Below the pieces are notes generated by a model. It worked only from the letters and a program-made list of their open reading frames with translations. It ran no database searches and had not been told where the DNA came from. A stretch of DNA of 64,000 bases from Sulfitobacter sp. THAF37 (GTDB lineage: Bacteria; Pseudomonadota; Alphaproteobacteria; Rhodobacterales; Rhodobacteraceae), in the NCBI RefSeq assembly GCF_009363555.1, contig NZ_CP045372.1:1871501-1935500 (forward strand), given 5' to 3'. Made by a program: the position numbers and the translations under genes. How positions within the stretch are numbered: position 1 is the first letter of the stretch; the number at the start of each line of letters is the position of its first letter. Of the stretch, positions 34,573 to 42,800 are shown piece after piece.

Positions 34573-35647
34573 AGATAGGGCCCCGTACCTGGTCTGGCCG
34601 AAAGGCAAGGCCAGCTGGCAGATCCGGGACAAACGTCGCTACATCTCGACCGGGGCAACCCGGAAGTCGGACGCCGACGCCGCGCTGATCGACTACATCA
34701 AGCGGAAAGACGAGGGCGCGAACAAAGATAACGCCAGCGCGATGGCGTCGACGACTCTTCGACATGTTCTGGATGTCTGGGCAGACAAAAGGAAGAGTGA
34801 GAACCCCGCGACTTGGGCGCGGAAGTGGCGATATACGTACAAGATCATCTACGGGAAGTCCGGGAAACTCCTTCTGACCGCCGTCGACCAGAAATGGGCG
34901 GACTGGTACGAGCGTGAGCGTTATTGCGACGGCGTCGAGGAATCGACGGTCAGGCAAGAGCTTGCGACCGTCATGTCAGCCTGGAGGCTCGCCAGGAAGT
35001 CCAGCCCGCCGCTGACTGGCTTGCCCGTTCCCGAGTTCGACCTACCCCCTGCCTCCGAGCCGAGGGAGCACTTCCTGACCCGCAGCGAAGCGGACCGGCT
35101 TATCAAAGCTGCTGACGCCGACTATCTGGGCCTGTTCATTCGCGTCTGCCTTGCCACTGGAGGACGGCATTCCGCCGTGCTTGGGTTGACTTGGAGCCGT
35201 GTGGACCTCGATGCGGGCACTATCGACCTTCGAGACAGGCCTGATCGGTCGGCCCCGGTTGAGCGCGATGAGCGCGGACGGAGGAAGCGATCCGTGCGAC
35301 AGAAGCCGCGGGCCCAGGTCCGCGTCGAGGGCGTCATCCTCGACGAGCTGAGGGCGGCGCAGGAGCGGGCCGCATCCCCTTTTGTCATCGAGCACTCCGG
35401 AAAGGGCCTGGGATCGGTCCACCGAGGATTCAAGGCCGCGGTTGAGCGTGCTGGCTTGGATCCGGACACGATCACGCCGCACGTGCTGCGCCACAGTGCC
35501 ATCACCTGGTTGATGCAAGCGGGCGAGGACATCTTCAAAGTGGCGGGCTTCGCGGGCCACACATCGACCAGGATGATCGAGCGGGTCTACGGACACCACC
35601 ACCCCGAGTATCAGACATCCATCGCAAAGCGCCTGGCGCAGCGCTGA
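34553..35647 (+). CDS. int: Tyrosine recombinase / island integrase
   Basis: 364 aa. Catalytic residues in order: Arg205 (ATGGRHSAVLGL), Lys in RSVRQKPRAQV (about 251), His310 and Arg313 (HVLRHSAITWL), His336 (FAGHTS), nucleophile Tyr346 (MIERVYGHHHPEY). The N-terminal SAM-like core-binding domain spans about 65-155. It reads toward attR and ends 253 bp from it, the standard position for a tRNA-targeting integrase. Translationally coupled to the XRE gene by 20-bp overlap. It should catalyse recombination between the 71-bp repeats; no excisionase was identified. Confidence 0.95.
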   Translation: MTKTTTEDRAPYLVWPKGKASWQIRDKRRYISTGATRKSDADAALIDYIKRKDEGANKDNASAMASTTLRHVLDVWADKRKSENPATWARKWRYTYKIIYGKSGKLLLTAVDQKWADWYERERYCDGVEESTVRQELATVMSAWRLARKSSPPLTGLPVPEFDLPPASEPREHFLTRSEADRLIKAADADYLGLFIRVCLATGGRHSAVLGLTWSRVDLDAGTIDLRDRPDRSAPVERDERGRRKRSVRQKPRAQVRVEGVILDELRAAQERAASPFVIEHSGKGLGSVHRGFKAAVERAGLDPDTITPHVLRHSAITWLMQAGEDIFKVAGFAGHTSTRMIERVYGHHHPEYQTSIAKRLAQR

Positions 35648-35653
35648 TGTCTG

Positions 35654-35682
35654 AGCCCTCCCGACCGGGAGGGCTTTCTTTT
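35654..35682 (+). terminator. Rho-independent terminator of the integrase operon
   Basis: AGCCCTCCC (35654-35662) pairs with GGGAGGGCT (35667-35675), loop GACC, followed by TTTCTTTT. It begins 6 bp after the integrase stop. Confidence 0.92.
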
Positions 35683-35899
35683 GCTGTCAGGTTGCAAGGG
35701 AGCAGCCCTGCGACCGCGTGGTAACATTCCGCCGGATTTCACCTCTACAGAAGCGAAATATCCGCCCCAAAAGGCTTCGCTCGCGTAGAGCTTTACGAGC
35801 CGGAATCGCCATCTGAAGCCAAGAACGTATTGGAAAAACAATTGCCTAGAGGGAGTATTCCGCCATTGCGGGCGATGAGGCCATGGGCTGAGATACCGC

Positions 35900-35970
35900 A
35901 GGCGCTCCCCTGCTAAGGGAGTAGGCCCGGAAGGGTCTCGAGGGTTCGAATCCCTTCGTCTCCGCCACAA
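35900..35970 (+). repeat. attR: 71-bp direct repeat (tRNA-Ser 3' fragment)
   Basis: Exact copy of 11369-11439. The 5' third of the tRNA is absent here (upstream bases diverge at 35899), so it is not a functional tRNA gene. Confidence 0.95.
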
Positions 35971-36341
35971 AAGCCAACCATTTAATTTCATTGGCGATTT
36001 GGTGGTGTGCTGCACAGTATCCCGTGGTTCAGGACGGACTGCGCAGACACACAACGATCAGCGCCCCAAACGGAACAACCTGACGTGCGGCACTTGGTTT
36101 AGCCGCGTGGCAAGGGGTATTCGCTTCGGATGACCACGCCCGAGGCCCTCGTTGGAAAAGATAACCCTCGGACCGGGAAGCTGTTTGTCAGAGAGATCAA
36201 GCTGGGTCTCAACACTCGCAGACATGCAGAAGCGGTTCGCATAAGAGACGTCAGGGCGTTCCGCGAATGTAGTCCTGACGCGCTTCGCCTTGCAATCATT
36301 GAGGCGACGCCGGTCCGGCGCCGCGTGTGTGCGGAGACGTG
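35971..36341. other. Chromosomal intergenic region right of the island
   Basis: About 370 bp between attR and the TRAP permease stop. Open frames cross it, but they lack start signals and overlap the permease. I see no gene or clear repeat. Confidence 0.35.
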
Positions 36342-38126
36342 TCAGATGTAGATCCCGGAAAAGATCACCATCAACCCCGCGCTGACCAGGAGCGCGGTCC
36401 TGAGAGCCTTGCGCGTGCCGATCAGCCCGTAGGACACGAGCGTCAGCCCGACGGCGATCCGCAGCATCGCGATCAGCGCGGGGGCCGGGCTTTCGGCCAG
36501 CCGGATGATGTCGGGGTTCGCGATCATGCCCAGCGGGATAAGGTACAGCCCGACCCCCAGCGCCATCGCAGTCAGCGCGACCTTCAGCCAGTTTTCCCCG
36601 ATCATCCCGGCGGCGATGAAGACGGCGCCGCAGACCGGCGGCGTGATGGTGGAAAGCAGCGCGAACCAGAACACGAAGAGATGCGCCTGCAACGGTGCCA
36701 GCCCGAGCTGGGTCAGCGCCGGTCCGGCAACGGACACGCAGATGACATAGGCCGCCGTCGTCGGCACCTCCATCCCCAGAAGCAGGCAGGCCAGCGCGGT
36801 CAAGAGCAGCGAGGGCCAAAGCAGACCGCCCGATCCCTCCAGGATGAGAGAGGTGATCTTTACCCCCAGGCCGGTGATCGCCAGGACCCCGATGATGATC
36901 GAGGCGCACAGGATGATGGCGGCGATCATCGACACCTGCCGCGCGGCGTTCATCAGGGCGACCTTGAACCGTTCGGCAATACGGGCGGGACGAAATGTGA
37001 GCTCGGCATTGAAGAAAAGCAGCAGCGCACCGGCAAGGATTGCCAGCGCGGCGGCATATTCAGGCGTGAACGCGGCGACGAACATCGCCCATAGCAGGAC
37101 CGAGAAGGGCACGAGGAAGAACAGCGACGTTACGATGACGTCGCGCCGTTGCGGGCGGTCCTCCGCATCGACGCTTTTGAGGTCGAAGCGTGTGGCATAG
37201 GCGTTGATGCCGACCCAGACGGCAAGAAAGTAAAGGATCGCGGGCAGGATCGCCGCCGCCATGATCGACGTGTAGGGCACGCCCGTCAACTCGACCATGA
37301 CGAAAGCGCCCGCACCCATCAGCGGCGGCATGATCTGTCCGCCCGAAGACGCGACGGCTTCGACCGCGGCAGACAGCCGTTTGGGATAGCCCAGCTTTGT
37401 CATCGCGGGCAGGGTGATCGCCCCGGTCGATGCGACGTTGGCGGATGCGGAGCCCGAGATTGATCCGAAGAGCGCGGAAGAGATCACCGACACCTTTGCG
37501 CCGCCGCCCCTGAGACGTCCGGCCGCGGCGGCGGCCACGTTCATGAACCCCTGACCCGCTTCACCTGCGTTCAGCACCGCGCCGAAGATGACGAAGATTG
37601 ACACCACCCCCACGGACACGCCGGTAAGCGACCCCCAGATGCCGCCTTCGGCAATGGTCAACGTGCCGAGAAAGCTGGCGATAGGTGTGCCGGAATGGCC
37701 GAATTGACCGGGAATGTACTGCCCGAACAGCCCGTAGAGCAGGGCGGCAGCGGCGACCACTGGCAGGGGCCAGCCGATGGCCCGGCGGGCGGCTTCGAGT
37801 GTGATCACCAGCAGTGTGACCGCAATGGCGATTTGCAGGTTGCTTTCGAGGAACCCGTATTGATCGCCCAAGCTGTCGTGACTGACCGCGACCCAGACCG
37901 CTGCGGCAATGCCCAATGCGGCCAGGATGGTGCCGCTGATCCGCCCCGACCGGCTGCTGCTGCCCAGCACCAGGACGAAGGGCAGGATGAACGCCATGTG
38001 GAGCGGGCGGCTGACCAGATTCGGCACAAGGCCGGAAAAGACCAGCGCGAGGTGATAGGCCACGAGCGCGGCGGCAAGGACCAGCCAGAACGCCGTGGCG
38101 ACGCGGCCTTGGGGGAAGTCAGCCAT
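36342..38126 (-). CDS. TAXI-type TRAP transporter, fused 4TM/12TM permease
   Basis: 594 aa with roughly 16-17 hydrophobic segments: the first four correspond to the small DctQ-like part and the rest to the large DctM-like ion-coupled permease. Typical DctM stretches include GSASANVASTGAITLPAMTKLGYP and MEVPTTAAYVICVSVAGPAL. It imports organic acids with the TAXI-family binding protein encoded just upstream. An alternative ATG nine codons earlier cannot be excluded; neither has a good ribosome binding site. Confidence 0.92.
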   Translation of the reverse strand: MADFPQGRVATAFWLVLAAALVAYHLALVFSGLVPNLVSRPLHMAFILPFVLVLGSSSRSGRISGTILAALGIAAAVWVAVSHDSLGDQYGFLESNLQIAIAVTLLVITLEAARRAIGWPLPVVAAAALLYGLFGQYIPGQFGHSGTPIASFLGTLTIAEGGIWGSLTGVSVGVVSIFVIFGAVLNAGEAGQGFMNVAAAAAGRLRGGGAKVSVISSALFGSISGSASANVASTGAITLPAMTKLGYPKRLSAAVEAVASSGGQIMPPLMGAGAFVMVELTGVPYTSIMAAAILPAILYFLAVWVGINAYATRFDLKSVDAEDRPQRRDVIVTSLFFLVPFSVLLWAMFVAAFTPEYAAALAILAGALLLFFNAELTFRPARIAERFKVALMNAARQVSMIAAIILCASIIIGVLAITGLGVKITSLILEGSGGLLWPSLLLTALACLLLGMEVPTTAAYVICVSVAGPALTQLGLAPLQAHLFVFWFALLSTITPPVCGAVFIAAGMIGENWLKVALTAMALGVGLYLIPLGMIANPDIIRLAESPAPALIAMLRIAVGLTLVSYGLIGTRKALRTALLVSAGLMVIFSGIYI

Positions 38127-38155
38127 GAGGGGGGTCTTTCGGGAAAGCAGCATTA

Positions 38156-38180
38156 CAGGCCGGAGACGCTCTCCGGCCTG
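38156..38180 (-). promoter_or_regulatory. Intercistronic hairpin between TRAP binding-protein and permease genes
   Basis: CAGGCCGGAGA / TCTCCGGCCTG (11-bp perfect stem, 3-nt loop) lies just after the binding-protein stop. Without a T-tract on the minus strand it more likely stabilises or attenuates mRNA, favouring higher binding-protein expression. Confidence 0.6.
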
Positions 38181-38196
38181 CCAGGGGTGCCGCGCG

Positions 38197-39156
38197 TTAT
38201 TTTTGCGCGTCGCTCAGTGCGATGCCGGCCTCTTCGTAGTAGCGCACCGCACCGGGATGGATCTTGCCTTCGATGTTGCTCAGCATGGCGGGGTCGACAC
38301 CGTTCCACCATGGCGACGTATCGCCAAGCTTGGCCTTGTTGTCCCAGAACGTCTTGGTCAGCGCGTAAGCGGTGTCATCGTCCATCTTGGTGGTGGTAAA
38401 GGCCACGACGGGCAGCGACGTCGTCGCAATGTCACTGTCCTGCCCGGCATAGGTCCCGGCGGGGATCGTCAGCTTGGTGCGCTTGGTCTCGGCGACCTGC
38501 GCGTCGGACATGGACAGAACGGTGACGGGGGTCGACGCCGCCGCTTCGATCACATTCGGCGCGGGGTAGGAGCCTGCCGTGACAAAGCCGTCGATCTGGC
38601 CGTTCTTGAGCGCGGCGACCGCGTTGGAAAGCTCGGCGTCGGCGATCTCGACCTGGTCGGTCAGACCGAAAAGGTCGAGATATTTCTCGCCCTCCGTCGC
38701 CCCGAAAGACCCCTTGCCAAGCAGGATCGTCTTGCCTGCAAGACCCGAGATGTCCGTCACACCGCTGTCGGCGGACATGACGAAATGCATGGTCAGCGAC
38801 GGGATCGGGAACAGCGCGCGGATTTCGTCGAAGGCCGGGTCGCCCTTGCCTTCGAACATGGCTTTGCCGCCCTGCGCAAGTCCGACCAGCGCCGGGGGCG
38901 TGGTAAAGACGTAATCACCGCCACGCGCCCGCACTTCCATCACGTTCTGGACGGACCCCTGGCTTTCCTCGACCGTGACCGAGATGTCGCCATCGGTGCC
39001 GGCCTTCATCGCCTCGGCCAGTTCGACCCCCATCTGGTAGTAGGACGACCCGGTCTTGGCCGATTTGTAGGTGACACGCGTTTCCGCGGATGCGGCCGTC
39101 AGGGCCATGGTGGTCAGGGCAAATGCCGCCACCGCTGTTTTCAGTCCAAGGTTCAT
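38197..39156 (-). CDS. TAXI-family TRAP transporter solute-binding protein
   Basis: 319 aa. A Sec signal peptide (MNLGLKTAVAAFALTTMALTAASA, cleavage after Ala24) sends it to the periplasm. The mature N-terminus (TRVTYKSAKTGSSYYQMGVELAEAM) and later GKTILLGKGSFGATEGEKYLDLFG and AALKNGQIDGFVTAGSYP match TAXI receptors. GGGAGGAG before the ATG at 39156 decides the start. It pairs with the fused permease downstream; the ligand, probably an organic acid, cannot be deduced. Confidence 0.92.
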   Translation of the reverse strand: MNLGLKTAVAAFALTTMALTAASAETRVTYKSAKTGSSYYQMGVELAEAMKAGTDGDISVTVEESQGSVQNVMEVRARGGDYVFTTPPALVGLAQGGKAMFEGKGDPAFDEIRALFPIPSLTMHFVMSADSGVTDISGLAGKTILLGKGSFGATEGEKYLDLFGLTDQVEIADAELSNAVAALKNGQIDGFVTAGSYPAPNVIEAAASTPVTVLSMSDAQVAETKRTKLTIPAGTYAGQDSDIATTSLPVVAFTTTKMDDDTAYALTKTFWDNKAKLGDTSPWWNGVDPAMLSNIEGKIHPGAVRYYEEAGIALSDAQK

Positions 39157-39258
39157 CTGTTCTCCTCCCGAAGTTGGTAAATCTATCTGTACACTCTGCC
39201 GTGTTCGATCGTTCCGCAAAAGCGTCGGATCGGCAGCGGGCCGGTCAGCCCCCCGCCA

Positions 39259-42200
39259 TCAGACGTAGCTGGCGACCACCTGCAGGATCTTGTAGGCGGT
39301 CGATGCGTCGTTTTCCACCACGGCTAGGAATTCTTCCGCACCGATGCGCAGGCAGGTCAGGTCCGACGCCGCGCGCATGTCGAGCGCGCGGGGCACGTTG
39401 CGGATGAGGCCCAGTTCACCCACCAGCGCGCCAGGCCCCGAGGTGGTGATCAGCCGGTCCTCGCCGTCTTCCTGCGGCAGCAACAGGTCGGCCTCACCCG
39501 ACAGGATCAGGTAGGCCCCGTCGTCCGGGACATCGCCCTTGCGAAACACGTATTCCCCCGCGCTGGTCTCGTGCCAGCGCGCGCCAAAGGCCAGCAGGCG
39601 CAGCTGTTTGCGGGCAAGTCCGGCGAAAAGATCGGTCCGTTCCAGCGCGCGCAGCTTGCGCGAAAGGTCCGCGCTGACGGTCTGGTCGGCGCTGTCTTCC
39701 ATCGCGTCCGCAACAGAGGACAACCGCCCCTGTCGCACCACGAACTGCCGGTCGAATTCCTCGGCGTCGTCAAATTCGGGGGCAAGGCAGATGATCGTGG
39801 TTTCCGGCAGTAGCGCGCGCAGCCGGTCGTGCAGCCCGCGGCGCTGATCGGGGCCGTAGCTGGCCAGCACGTTGTCCAGCACCAGAATGTCTGGCCGCTT
39901 GATCGCGGCGCGGCTCAGCGCCGATGGTTCGCCCAGCTGTGCCGACAGGTTCGCCCCGCCCAGGCTGAGCGGCAGATCGAAAAGCAGCCGCAGCACGGCG
40001 CTGTCCAGCTCTGCCTCGCGCAGCTGCGCCATCACCAGGTTCTGCACCGCTTCGCTGTCGGTGGTCTCGTGCAGTTTGCCGAACAGCGCGTTCTCCAGCA
40101 CCGTCATGCCCTGGATCGGGGCGGCGCCGTCGAGCGGCTGGAACACGCCCGCCATGCTGTCACGCAGCGCGGCACCGTGCTGCGCGCGCATGTCCAGCAC
40201 CCGGTCGATGACGTCCTGCGGAAAGGCGGTGCCGATCTTCTCGGCCGGGATCACGAAGGGAACCGCCAGCAGCTGTGCCTTCTGGTCCTGGTTCAGCGGG
40301 TCGCCCCGTCTGTGCCGCGGCAGCAGGTCCAGCGCCGCCCCATAGGTCTGCGCATCAAGCCCCAGCTTGCGGAACAGCGGATGGTCGGTGCCATCGTGGC
40401 CAAAGGTCTGGCGCAGAAGGTCGACCAGGTCCACCGCCAGGTTCAGCAGGTCGGTTTCAAGGTCAAGCTGGTCCAGAAGGGTCATGAAATCGGACTGCCG
40501 CGCCAGCAGATCGGCAGTGACCGGCTCGCGCGGGGTGGCGAACAAGAGGTTCTCCGCCACCGCCAGCGTCGGTGTGTAGGATGCGGGGTCAAAGACGCTG
40601 ACCTGCGCAGAGAGGTCTTCTGCCGCAAGCCGCCGCGCCAGTGGCGCGCGCAGATCGACCAGTGCCGCGGCGAGCGCCTTGTGACGCCCGCTGTCGAGCC
40701 GCAGATCCATCGCCCGACGCAAGAGCGCGTCCTCTATCCCCATGCCGCGCACCAGCCGCATCCACCACGCGCCAAGCTCGTCGGGCGTCGCGGCCCCCGC
40801 CGGGGCGATGTCCAGCCAGTCGGCGGCGACAGGGTCCGGGCTGTTGCCTGTGCGCAGGCTTTCCAGGGCCTGGCTTCCCTCTTCGGCTGCGCGTGGAGCA
40901 CGGCGCAGCGCCATGTTGATGTTGTCGCCCAGGTTGCCCTGAAACAGCACCGGGGCAGAGGAGGCATGCCCGATCCGGGCGGCGATGGTGGCCTGGTGCA
41001 ACTGGTCCAGAGCGTGCCCCGCGACGACGACGCTGCCGCTGACGGGCATCACTTCGCGCGTCAACAGGGCCGCCAGGGCCTGTCGGTCCTCGTCACTGGC
41101 GGCGCTGATCGCCACGGTGCTGCCCTTTGGAAAGGTTGCGGTGATCCCGTCCAGCACGGCGTTGCCGTCCCCGTCCTCGACCGAGACGCCCTTCAGTTCC
41201 ACGTCGCCCGCCAGCGACGGCAGATCGTCGGGATGGCCTTCGAAAAGCCGCGCGTCGATCATGCCTGCCGGGGCAAAGCGTTCGGTGACGGTTTCCCAGC
41301 GCACGGCCATGTCCTGCGACTGGTTGTAGTAGGCCAACAGTTCCTTCCAGGGGCTGGCCAGGTCCTTGTAGGCCGCCAGCGCCGCGACCAGCGCACCGAC
41401 CGTGATGTCCCCGGTGATCGCGAGGTAGCCGCCGATGCTGTAGAAGAAGAACGGTGTGAGTTGCCCGATGAAGTTGTTGAGGAACTTCATGAAAAACTTT
41501 TTCTGAAAGATCTCGAAGCGAATGGCATAGAGCCGCCCCAGCCGGTCCGAGATCAGCGCCAGCCGGTAGCGCCAGCCGCCGTGGGTGCGCAGGGTCGACG
41601 CGCCCGCCGCGCTTTCTCCGATTTCGGCGGCCAGTGCACGTACTTCGATCACGCGGCTCTTGTTCAGCAGGTTGATGCGCCGCTGCAGGCGCGGGATCAG
41701 CCAAGCTTGCAGCGGGATCAGCGCGCAGGCCGCCAGCCCGAAGGCCACGCTCTGCAGGAAAAGGAACACCAGGATGGTCAGCATCTGACCCGCCTGCAGC
41801 ACCGGCTGGGCCACGGCATCGCCCATCAGCCCGCCCATCGGTTCGGCTTCGGACGTGACCATGGATACCAGTTCGCCCTGGCTGGTGCGTTCGAAATAGG
41901 GGGCGGGAAACCGCAGGATGCGCGCGATCAGCGTATAGCGCAGCCGCCGCAGCAGCCGCTCTGACAGCACCCCTTTCATCGTGTTGATGCGCATCTTCAT
42001 CACGCCGTGCAGCAGAACCGACAGCAGGAACAACCCGCACAGGATCATCAGAAAGGTGATCTGGCCGACCTCGTAGCCCCAGACATCAACCTGGCCGCTT
42101 TCGGCGCCGATGGCATCATTGATGATCCGCTTGGGCAGCTCCAGCGTGAGGTAGAGCAGCGGAAACAGCGTGAGTGTGACAAGCAGCAGGATCAGCTGGT

Positions 42201-42294
42201 CGCGCTTGGAGTATTTCCAGATGAAGGAAAATAATGAGCGTTCGATTGGAAAATTCCACTTTGAATAGGATAGACACGACCATGCAGCGGGCAA
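39259..42294 (-). CDS. ABC-exporter-like protein with degenerate ATPase and C-terminal cNMP-binding domain
   Basis: 1011 aa. Residues about 30-335 form a six-helix ABC exporter domain (QLILLLVTLTLFPLLYL, LRYTLIARILRFPAPYFERT). The nucleotide-binding domain is altered: at the Walker A position is STVAISAASDEDRQAL (no GxxGxGK[ST]), the signature is NLSAQLGEP, Walker B reads ILVLDN rather than DE, and the H-loop His is missing. About 300 residues are inserted inside the domain. The C-terminal 130 residues are an intact cyclic-nucleotide-binding domain (GEYVFRKGD, GELGLIRNVPRALD). The annotated TTG start is uncertain. Function unknown; ATP-driven transport is doubtful. Confidence 0.8.
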   Translation of the reverse strand: MPAAWSCLSYSKWNFPIERSLFSFIWKYSKRDQLILLLVTLTLFPLLYLTLELPKRIINDAIGAESGQVDVWGYEVGQITFLMILCGLFLLSVLLHGVMKMRINTMKGVLSERLLRRLRYTLIARILRFPAPYFERTSQGELVSMVTSEAEPMGGLMGDAVAQPVLQAGQMLTILVFLFLQSVAFGLAACALIPLQAWLIPRLQRRINLLNKSRVIEVRALAAEIGESAAGASTLRTHGGWRYRLALISDRLGRLYAIRFEIFQKKFFMKFLNNFIGQLTPFFFYSIGGYLAITGDITVGALVAALAAYKDLASPWKELLAYYNQSQDMAVRWETVTERFAPAGMIDARLFEGHPDDLPSLAGDVELKGVSVEDGDGNAVLDGITATFPKGSTVAISAASDEDRQALAALLTREVMPVSGSVVVAGHALDQLHQATIAARIGHASSAPVLFQGNLGDNINMALRRAPRAAEEGSQALESLRTGNSPDPVAADWLDIAPAGAATPDELGAWWMRLVRGMGIEDALLRRAMDLRLDSGRHKALAAALVDLRAPLARRLAAEDLSAQVSVFDPASYTPTLAVAENLLFATPREPVTADLLARQSDFMTLLDQLDLETDLLNLAVDLVDLLRQTFGHDGTDHPLFRKLGLDAQTYGAALDLLPRHRRGDPLNQDQKAQLLAVPFVIPAEKIGTAFPQDVIDRVLDMRAQHGAALRDSMAGVFQPLDGAAPIQGMTVLENALFGKLHETTDSEAVQNLVMAQLREAELDSAVLRLLFDLPLSLGGANLSAQLGEPSALSRAAIKRPDILVLDNVLASYGPDQRRGLHDRLRALLPETTIICLAPEFDDAEEFDRQFVVRQGRLSSVADAMEDSADQTVSADLSRKLRALERTDLFAGLARKQLRLLAFGARWHETSAGEYVFRKGDVPDDGAYLILSGEADLLLPQEDGEDRLITTSGPGALVGELGLIRNVPRALDMRAASDLTCLRIGAEEFLAVVENDASTAYKILQVVASYV

Positions 42295-42392
42295 CGTGCT
42301 GCATGCAAACTAGCAATTCGGCCGCCGGGTGATCAAATGATTTGCGGTCACGGCACCGCGCGATAAGCTGGGGCAGCTTTGGAGGAACCCGC

Positions 42393-42779
42393 GTGAACAC
42401 CGAATTGCAGTTGGTGCTGCTGCTGATGACCCTTCTGCAGGCGAAACACCTCTTTGCGGATTTCTTTCTGCAGACGCCGCGCATGCTGACCGACAAGGCC
42501 CGGTATCTGCACATGGGCCGGGTCCAGCACGCGGGGTTGCACGCAGGTCTGTCGCTGTTGGCGCTTTTGCTGGTCGGGACCGCGCCCGCGCTGGCCGTGG
42601 CAATCTGCGTGGCTGAGTGGATCGCGCATTTTCACATCGACTGGATCAAGGGATGGCACGGCGAAAGGTCCGGCAAGGGGCCGGATCAGGCCGGGTACTG
42701 GCGGGCCTTCGGTGTGGATCAGTTCCTGCATCAACTGACCTATGTGGCCATGCTGTGGGCTGTTGCGGTCTGGGCCTGA
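42393..42779 (+). CDS. DUF3307 family membrane protein
   Basis: 128 aa; GTG start with GGAGG 8 nt upstream. Contains LQLVLLLMTLLQAKHLFADFFLQTPRM, the DUF3307 signature (Lys-His ... Asp-Phe ... Gln), then two more hydrophobic segments and HFHIDWIKG. Members are small inner-membrane proteins of unknown function. Divergent from the ABC-like gene, with 98 bp between. Confidence 0.82.
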   Translation: MNTELQLVLLLMTLLQAKHLFADFFLQTPRMLTDKARYLHMGRVQHAGLHAGLSLLALLLVGTAPALAVAICVAEWIAHFHIDWIKGWHGERSGKGPDQAGYWRAFGVDQFLHQLTYVAMLWAVAVWA

Positions 42780-42800
42780 CCGTCGCACAGGCCGATGCCG

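Larger units (their letters stand above)
11369..35970 (+). mobile_element. Genomic island integrated at tRNA-Ser, ~24.5 kb
   Basis: Bounded by the 71-bp direct repeats at 11369-11439 and 35900-35970, with an integrase gene 253 bp from the right repeat. Repeat-to-repeat distance is 24,531 bp. Cargo: NotI-like restriction-modification genes, small unknown genes, a split primase-helicase, an IS630 remnant, a DruE-like helicase operon, an AAA+/membrane-protein pair and an XRE regulator. No relaxase, type IV secretion or virion genes are visible, so movement would need integrase/excisionase and a helper. Confidence 0.93.

Noticed and set aside
35611-36054. Minus frame over attR containing RRRRDSNPRDPSG
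   Set aside because: A well-known false ORF produced by antisense tRNA-Ser sequence.
36058-36909. 283-codon minus frame right of the island
   Set aside because: Mostly overlaps the TRAP permease in another frame; the remaining part has no start signal or recognisable family.
39829-41964. 711-codon plus frame opposite the ABC-like gene
   Set aside because: His/Arg/Gln-rich shadow; the minus strand encodes recognisable transporter and cNMP domains.
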